This document shows, piece after piece, positions 59,652-64,000 of a stretch of 64,000 nt of DNA. The translations under genes and the position numbers were made by a program. The first letter of the stretch is position 1; the number at the start of each line of letters is the position of its first letter. The stretch spans positions 2,356,001 through 2,420,000 of the forward strand of contig NZ_CP060137.1 in assembly GCF_014235785.1 (NCBI RefSeq). Direction: 5' to 3'. The notes under the pieces were generated by a model. The model had not been told where the DNA came from, did no database searches, and saw only the letters and a list, made by a program, of their open reading frames with translations. The stretch is from Bacillus sp. PAMC26568. Lineage in GTDB: Bacteria; Bacillota; Bacilli; Bacillales; Bacillaceae.

Positions 59652-60842
59652 GTGAGTGGAGCTATGTCTTGGCCCTTTCTTCGTTTGTATCTGTTGGTTC
59701 TTCTTTATTTTAGTGCCAACTCTATACTAAATGTTATTATCCCTTTACAAGGGGAAGCATTAGGAGCCAGCAATACGACAATTGGCTTAATCATGGGGGC
59801 ATATTTGTTTACAACCATGTTTTTTCGGCCATGGGCAGGTCATATTATTCAAAAATATGGACCGATAAAAGTGTTACGCATTATTCTTATTGTCAATGGG
59901 TTTGCTTTAATACTATATACGTTTACTGGATTAGGGGGCTATCTAGGCGCCCGTATGTTACAAGGTGTATCAACAGCTTTTTTTTCAATGGCATTACAGA
60001 TAGGTATTATGGATGCATTGCCAGAGAAGGATCGCTCTCAAGGCATCTCACTTTATTCTTTATTTTCTTATATACCAGGTATTATTGGTCCTATACTGGC
60101 CCTAGGCATTTGGCAAACAGGTGACATGAATTATTTTACTGTAGTGATGATAGCAATCGCCATCTTTACAGGGGTGTTTGGCTATAGTACCAAAATGGAA
60201 AAAGGAAAGGATCAACCTGTTACAAATAATAGTGAACAGGGAGTAAGTATGTTTAAGTCATTTAGTCAGTTAGTGAAAAATCCATTTTTGTTTAAATGCA
60301 GCGTATTGATGTTAGTTGCTTCCATTGTATTGGGAGCGATTACAACCTTTATACCACTGTATGCTATGCAGTTAACAAGTGGTAATGCTGGAATTTATCT
60401 CATGCTTCAAGCGATTACGGTTGTCTTTGCTCGTTTTGCTTTAAGAAAAAAAATCCCTTCAGATGGCAAATGGCATTCATCTTTTATCATGGGGACTATG
60501 CTTCTTTTAGCAATAGCTGCGCTATGTGTAAGCTTTGCTACAACGGGTGGAGCTGTTTTTTTCTATGCTGGTGCAATGTTAATGGGTATCGCTCAGGCAC
60601 TCATTTATCCAACATTAACAACGTATTTAAGCTTTGTCTTACCAAAGATGGACCGCAATGTATTATTAGGTTTATTTATTGCTATGGCTGATTTAGGTGT
60701 TTCGCTAGGTAGTGTTATTATGGGGCCGATGGCTGATATTTTCTCATACTCATCTATGTATAGGATTTGTGCTATCTTAGGTGTGGCGATGGTCATTTTT
60801 GCCTATGATCGACGAAAAATTTTATTGGGTAAATATAAATGA
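59652..60842 (+). CDS. MFS transporter, CntE-like metallophore exporter candidate
   Basis: A 396-residue transporter of 12 helices. YFSANSILNVIIPLQGEALGAS, TTMFFRPWAGHIIQKYGP (motif A variant) and LYSLFSYIPGIIGPILALGI are consistent with the CntE branch. It lies 257 bases after the importer genes, in the same place as cntE in S. aureus, where the exporter secretes staphylopine. GTG start with AGGAGGAGAAAA. The gap before it shows no promoter or Zur box, so read-through from the operon is likely. A drug exporter is the alternative. Confidence 0.78.
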   Translation: MSGAMSWPFLRLYLLVLLYFSANSILNVIIPLQGEALGASNTTIGLIMGAYLFTTMFFRPWAGHIIQKYGPIKVLRIILIVNGFALILYTFTGLGGYLGARMLQGVSTAFFSMALQIGIMDALPEKDRSQGISLYSLFSYIPGIIGPILALGIWQTGDMNYFTVVMIAIAIFTGVFGYSTKMEKGKDQPVTNNSEQGVSMFKSFSQLVKNPFLFKCSVLMLVASIVLGAITTFIPLYAMQLTSGNAGIYLMLQAITVVFARFALRKKIPSDGKWHSSFIMGTMLLLAIAALCVSFATTGGAVFFYAGAMLMGIAQALIYPTLTTYLSFVLPKMDRNVLLGLFIAMADLGVSLGSVIMGPMADIFSYSSMYRICAILGVAMVIFAYDRRKILLGKYK

Positions 60843-61036
60843 ATATTTTAAGAGTTTCATAATATGAATTTTTAAAGGGCTTGTTAATGTAGTTGAATTT
60901 AATATTTTACTCTTATAGAGGAAAATCTTTTTATAGGGTTATTTTTCTTAAAGGCTAAATAATTATGTGCGAGATTCTACATTAAGAAAGAATGTAAGTT
61001 TGCATATTGTAACTCACCGTTAATATAGAGAGACAT

Positions 61037-61057
61037 TTTGATTAAAGTTTAATCAAA
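61037..61057. promoter_or_regulatory. perfect 21-base palindrome
   Basis: TTTGATTAAA, centre G, TTTAATCAAA. It ends 20 bases before the -35 of the FAD gene promoter, a place typical of an activator site. Confidence 0.5.
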
Positions 61058-61076
61058 GTTGATTTTCTTATGGCTA

Positions 61077-61105
61077 TTGCATGTAAGAGCTATTTTCGTT
61101 ACACT
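61077..61105 (+). promoter_or_regulatory. sigma A promoter of the FAD protein gene
   Basis: TTGCAT (61077-61082), 17-base spacer, TACACT (61100-61105). The -10 is a fair match. The Zur box starts 11 bases further. Confidence 0.55.
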
Positions 61106-61115
61106 TATTTTTATA

Positions 61116-61136
61116 AAATCGTAATTATTACGTTTT
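61116..61136 (+). promoter_or_regulatory. Zur box
   Basis: AAATCGTAAT, T, ATTACGTTTT: 19 of 20 matches to the B. subtilis Zur consensus, the best of the four in this window. It lies just downstream of a promoter and 22 bases before the ATG. Confidence 0.88.
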
Positions 61137-61157
61137 AAATTATAGGAGTGATTTTTT

Positions 61158-62315
61158 ATGTATGAATGGATCATTATTGGAGGAGGAGTTCAGGGGGTTA
61201 CAATGGCCACTTTTCTTCTGCAAAGCAAAAAAACAACACCTTGTAAAATACGAATTATTGACCCGCACACTAAGCCGCTGGAAAACTGGGAACGATGCAC
61301 CCAAGCGATTTCAATGCCATATTTGAGATCTCCATCCGTTCATCATATTGAGATAAATCCATTTGGGCTTGAACGATTTAACAAACAGAATCTTGGCGAA
61401 ACTTTTTATGGACGTTTTAAAAGACCATCATTAAAGCTTTTTAAGCAGCATTGTGATCATCTGTTTCATGAATTAAATATGCGAGAATGTTGGATAAAGG
61501 GTCGGGTCATAGAGATTCAGAAGATTGGTGTTAATTGGGAAATCGTCAATAATGATGGAAATAAGTTAACCACAAAGAATGTTGTGATTGCAATTGGTAT
61601 TGGAGAACAGCCTTATTGGCCTGAATGGGCACTAAAGTTAAAAGATAAAACACAGACCATTCATCATATTTTTGAGGATACCCTTAATTTTGAATCTTTA
61701 TTAGGACCTATCGTAGTCATTGGAGGAGGGATGACAGCTGCTCATCTCGTTAATAAATTGGCAAGCATTTTCCCTGGTGAAGTAACAATGATGAAAAGGC
61801 ATCCATTCAGAGTCAAGCTGTTTGATAGTGATCCAGGATGGCTTGGCCCTAAAAAGCAGGCTTCATTTAGAAATAATCCCGATTATTCAAGCCGTCGCAG
61901 GGGAATTATTGAAGCCAGACACCGAGGTTCCATAACTCAAGATCTTCATATGAAACTTCACCACTTGAAGAGACGTGGACGGCTTGAATGGTTAGATGAG
62001 GAGATTAATACATTTAAGCAAGTTGAAAACGGAACAATACTGATTACTAAAGAGGGTAAAGAGATCTTAGCTAGATCAATTATTCTGGCAACTGGGTTTA
62101 AGCCTTCACTTCCAGGAAGAGAATGGATTTCCCCACTAATCAAAAGGGAAAAGCTAAAATGTGCAGAATGCGGATATCCTATTGTAACAGAGCGTCTTGA
62201 ATGGGCCGAAGGCTTATACGTAACCGGAGCATTAGCTGAACTTCAGATTGGGCCCATTGCTAGAAATATTTCCGGTGCAAGACAAGCTGCTGAACAAATC
62301 GTATCAGGAATTTAA
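61158..62315 (+). CDS. FAD/NAD(P)-binding protein under Zur control
   Basis: A 385-residue flavoprotein with two dinucleotide-binding motifs: IIIGGGVQGVTMATFL at residues 5-20 and VVIGGGMTAAHLVNKLA near 190. ATGFKPSLPGREW near 315 is the second FAD contact of N-hydroxylating monooxygenases or similar. A late CAECGYPIV offers a Cys pair. AAIGIGEQPYWPEWA fits the same fold. Relatives seem to sit beside CobW-type GTPases, and indeed such a remnant follows directly. AGGAGTG precedes the ATG. A role in making or modifying a metallophore, or in zinc-starvation metabolism, is inferred. Confidence 0.75.
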   Translation: MYEWIIIGGGVQGVTMATFLLQSKKTTPCKIRIIDPHTKPLENWERCTQAISMPYLRSPSVHHIEINPFGLERFNKQNLGETFYGRFKRPSLKLFKQHCDHLFHELNMRECWIKGRVIEIQKIGVNWEIVNNDGNKLTTKNVVIAIGIGEQPYWPEWALKLKDKTQTIHHIFEDTLNFESLLGPIVVIGGGMTAAHLVNKLASIFPGEVTMMKRHPFRVKLFDSDPGWLGPKKQASFRNNPDYSSRRRGIIEARHRGSITQDLHMKLHHLKRRGRLEWLDEEINTFKQVENGTILITKEGKEILARSIILATGFKPSLPGREWISPLIKREKLKCAECGYPIVTERLEWAEGLYVTGALAELQIGPIARNISGARQAAEQIVSGI

Positions 62316-62333
62316 CTTAATAATTTAATCAAA

Positions 62334-62660
62334 ACCTGGTGTGCTACAAGAAATCAACTTGCCCTTTCTGTCTCACAAGCAGGCCCTTCTATCATTATCG
62401 AACCCGTGTCTTATTGGGTAGCAACTTTGCCCGTACTTGAACGGGATGCACTTTTGAAAGAGAACCCTCATATACAAGCAGAATGGGATCCAGAGTTCGG
62501 AGATCGAATGACAAAGCTTGTGTTTATTGGGGTAGATATGAACGAACGTGATGTTGTGAAGCTATTGGATAAATGTTTACATACAAATGATGAATTTGAT
62601 TCCGACTGGAACAAACTTGAGGATCCATTTGACTGGGAGATACCTATTGCAAATTATTAA
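62334..62660 (+). pseudogene. C-terminal domain remnant of a CobW/ZagA-type GTPase
   Basis: About 105 residues in one frame: WCATRNQLALSVSQAGPSII, VSYWVATLPVLERDALLKEN and AEWDPEFGDRMTKLVFIGVD are the CobW C-terminal domain (as in YciC/ZagA). GTPase domain and start are missing. It is in the same frame as the FAD gene and begins right after its stop, so a deletion joined the two. A GTG at 62406 could restart a short product, with no obvious ribosome binding site. ZagA-type proteins are Zur-regulated zinc metallochaperones. Confidence 0.8.
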
Positions 62661-62852
62661 CCATATTTTTAGATTTTTTTCATAATTACTCTTTTTAAAA
62701 TTTCATTTTAAGGATTGAAAAAAGGCGGTATTTTGAAAAAGGATATAGAAATTTAATTTTAGCTGGATTATTGGGCAGTGTTAAATCTACATTATTCTTA
62801 TCATAGCTTTAACATGATGTACATGATTAGAATTTAGGAAAGCAGAAGGTTA

Positions 62853-62873
62853 TAATCGTAATCATTCTTACTT
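62853..62873 (+). promoter_or_regulatory. weak Zur box candidate
   Basis: TAATCGTAAT, C, ATTCTTACTT: left half nearly perfect, right half poor (15 of 20 overall). It lies 35 bases before the gene at 62909. Confidence 0.4.
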
Positions 62874-62908
62874 GGATAGATTGATATCATGTATGAGAGG
62901 TGACAGTG

Positions 62909-63265
62909 ATGAACGAAAAGCTAATGAATATCTTAACACGGATCATTATAGCAGGGCTGCCTCCGAAGAAAAAAAACCTGTATCAATACATTGAAAGTTT
63001 GGAAGATAGACTGGCTTCACAATGTGAGACAAAGGAGCAGTTTTTAAACCTTCTTATCCAAAGGTCTCCATTCCAGCAAGCGGCTAATCATTTTTGTATG
63101 ACAGTGGATGAAACATATAGATTGATGAAGAAGATTGAAAATGAAATAAACCACGAACTGGACAAAAGAATAGACAAACATAAATGGATCGACTATACAG
63201 AGAAAGTGATTAAAAATCAGGAGAAGACAAAACAAAAGATGAAATATTTTCTGTTTGTTACTTGA
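62909..63265 (+). CDS. hypothetical protein with helix-turn-helix-like segment
   Basis: A 118-residue basic protein, all helical in appearance. FQQAANHFCMTVDETYRLMKKI (about residues 52-73, cited by AANHFCMTVDETYRLM) looks like a sigma-70-like helix-turn-helix, and the tail is strongly basic (KVIKNQEKTKQKMKYF). ATG at 62909 with GAGAGGTGA in front; a GTG nine bases earlier is possible. I do not recognise the family. The half Zur box upstream and the rpsN gene downstream suggest zinc regulation. No export signal. Confidence 0.6.
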   Translation: MNEKLMNILTRIIIAGLPPKKKNLYQYIESLEDRLASQCETKEQFLNLLIQRSPFQQAANHFCMTVDETYRLMKKIENEINHELDKRIDKHKWIDYTEKVIKNQEKTKQKMKYFLFVT

Positions 63266-63349
63266 GTATTATGCGCACGTAGAACCTTGATTTTTCTAAA
63301 ATTAAGAATTCGTCTAACTGAGAGGACGATAATCTAATTCATCCATATT

Positions 63350-63370
63350 TAGACGTAATGATTACGATTT
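63350..63370 (+). promoter_or_regulatory. Zur box before rpsN
   Basis: The inner 13 bases CGTAATGATTACG are a perfect palindrome, and the right arm ATTACGATTT is exact (17 of 20 overall). It lies 37 bases before the S14 start. In B. subtilis the zinc-independent S14 gene (yhzA) is also Zur-regulated. Confidence 0.85.
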
Positions 63371-63406
63371 AATTATTAAATAAATTATGAAGAAAGGCTG
63401 AGAGCA

Positions 63407-63677
63407 GTGGCAAAAAAGTCGAAAGTTGCAAAAGAGAAAAAACGTCAGGCATTAGTTGAGAAATATAGAGAATTACGTACTGAGCTGAAAGAAAAAGGAG
63501 ATTTGGAAGCTCTTAGCAAGCTGCCTCGAGACTCATCTCCAACACGCTTAAAAAAACAGATGTGAAGTAACCGGAAGACCGAGAGGATACTTAAGAAAAT
63601 TTAAACTTTCAAGAATCGCTTTCAGAGAATATGCTCATAAAGGTCAAATTCCAGGAGTCAAAAAAGCCAGCTGGTAA
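63407..63677 (+). pseudogene. rpsN: zinc-independent ribosomal protein S14 with a one-base frameshift
   Basis: The two frames together give 89 residues, the length of B. subtilis YhzA, an S14 variant without zinc-binding Cys pairs that replaces the zinc form under starvation. Frame one reads [19 protein letters not shown] through [14 protein letters not shown] and stops at 63565. Frame two continues [30 protein letters not shown] to 63677. A run of seven A (63550-63556) with one base removed would give [12 protein letters not shown] in frame. So it is either a real mutation, a slippage site or a sequencing error. GTG start. Confidence 0.88.
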
Positions 63678-63728
63678 ATAAATCTCTATGATAATATATC
63701 AGATAAAATGGCAAAAAACATGAGTTAA

Positions 63729-63760
63729 AAAGAACCTTCCGGATATCTGGAGGGTTCTTT
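63729..63760 (+). terminator. rho-independent terminator of rpsN
   Basis: AAGAACC and TCC pair with GGA and GGTTCTT with a one-base mismatch, loop GGATATCT, then TT. Confidence 0.82.

Positions 63761-64000
<240 letters not shown>

Larger units (their letters stand above)
60843..61157. other. regulatory gap before the FAD protein gene
   Basis: No gene seen. It contains a 21-base palindrome (61037-61057), a promoter (61077-61105) and a Zur box (61116-61136). The left half is AT-rich without features. Confidence 0.6.

Overview
The window looks like a chromosomal piece of an AT-rich, endospore-forming Bacillaceae bacterium (Bacillus/Metabacillus-like). Supporting this are a full-length replication terminator protein gene (rtp), the small acid-soluble spore protein gene sspL, a broken GerC-type germination lipoprotein gene, many proteins resembling B. 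subtilis ones (YkoS/YkoT, YwhH, YxiS, YurQ, YurR, YrzB), a cobalamin riboswitch and typical GGAGG ribosome binding sites. The rtp gene with Ter-like sites in front of it suggests that the window lies in or near the replication terminus. The insertion sequences, gene fragments and accessory modules fit that.

Layout. 1-6.5 kb: the 3' part of a UvrA-like ATPase, then a membrane protein / glycosyltransferase / GtrA cassette for lipid-linked sugar transfer. 6.6-7.4 kb: Ter-like sites and rtp. 7.5-15.3 kb: small housekeeping and hypothetical genes (P-loop protein, YbaK-type deacylase, EamA transporter, sspL, a SinI-like micro-gene, cysteine dioxygenase, GIY-YIG protein). 15.4-22.4 kb: a remnant of an MFS gene, a DeoR regulator, kduD, kduI and a very large secreted heparinase II/III-type lyase, together a uronic-acid polysaccharide module. 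22.6-31.8 kb: yrzB, a YdcZ-type transporter, cdsA, an IS200-type element, an FAD oxidoreductase, an IS3/IS150-type element inserted into a transcription terminator, a cupredoxin lipid-anchored or membrane protein and an M20 amidohydrolase.

31.9-43.9 kb is one long cobalamin locus. A Dph6-like ATPase precedes a cobalamin riboswitch with its own terminator, followed by cobO, cobQ, cobT, btuF, btuC, a btuD-cbiZ fusion, cbiB, cobD, cobU, cobS, cobC and a second cobU-like gene. Most neighbours overlap. Corrin-ring genes are absent, so the locus imports corrinoids and carries out the late steps (adenosylation, aminopropanol arm, nucleotide loop).

44-53 kb is an accessory and partly decayed stretch: an MFS exporter with a possible leader peptide, an ArsR/SRPBCC pair, a dockerin-type fragment, a truncated SDR, a paired SMR efflux system with an N-terminally truncated TetR gene, a frameshifted gerC, and an aldo-keto reductase/epimerase pair that shares an operator-like sequence with an HxlR gene nearby.

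54-63.7 kb is the most interesting part. A canonical promoter overlapped by a Zur-box-like palindrome precedes six genes in the order of S. aureus cntABCDFE (metallophore-metal importer plus exporter), without cntKLM biosynthesis genes. A second near-perfect Zur box precedes an FAD/NAD(P) protein followed by the C-terminal remnant of a CobW/ZagA-type GTPase. A weaker box precedes a hypothetical gene, and a fourth box precedes a zinc-independent ribosomal protein S14 gene that carries a one-base frameshift in an A-run. I read this as a zinc-starvation island. All functional calls rest on reading the translated sequence, not on searches.
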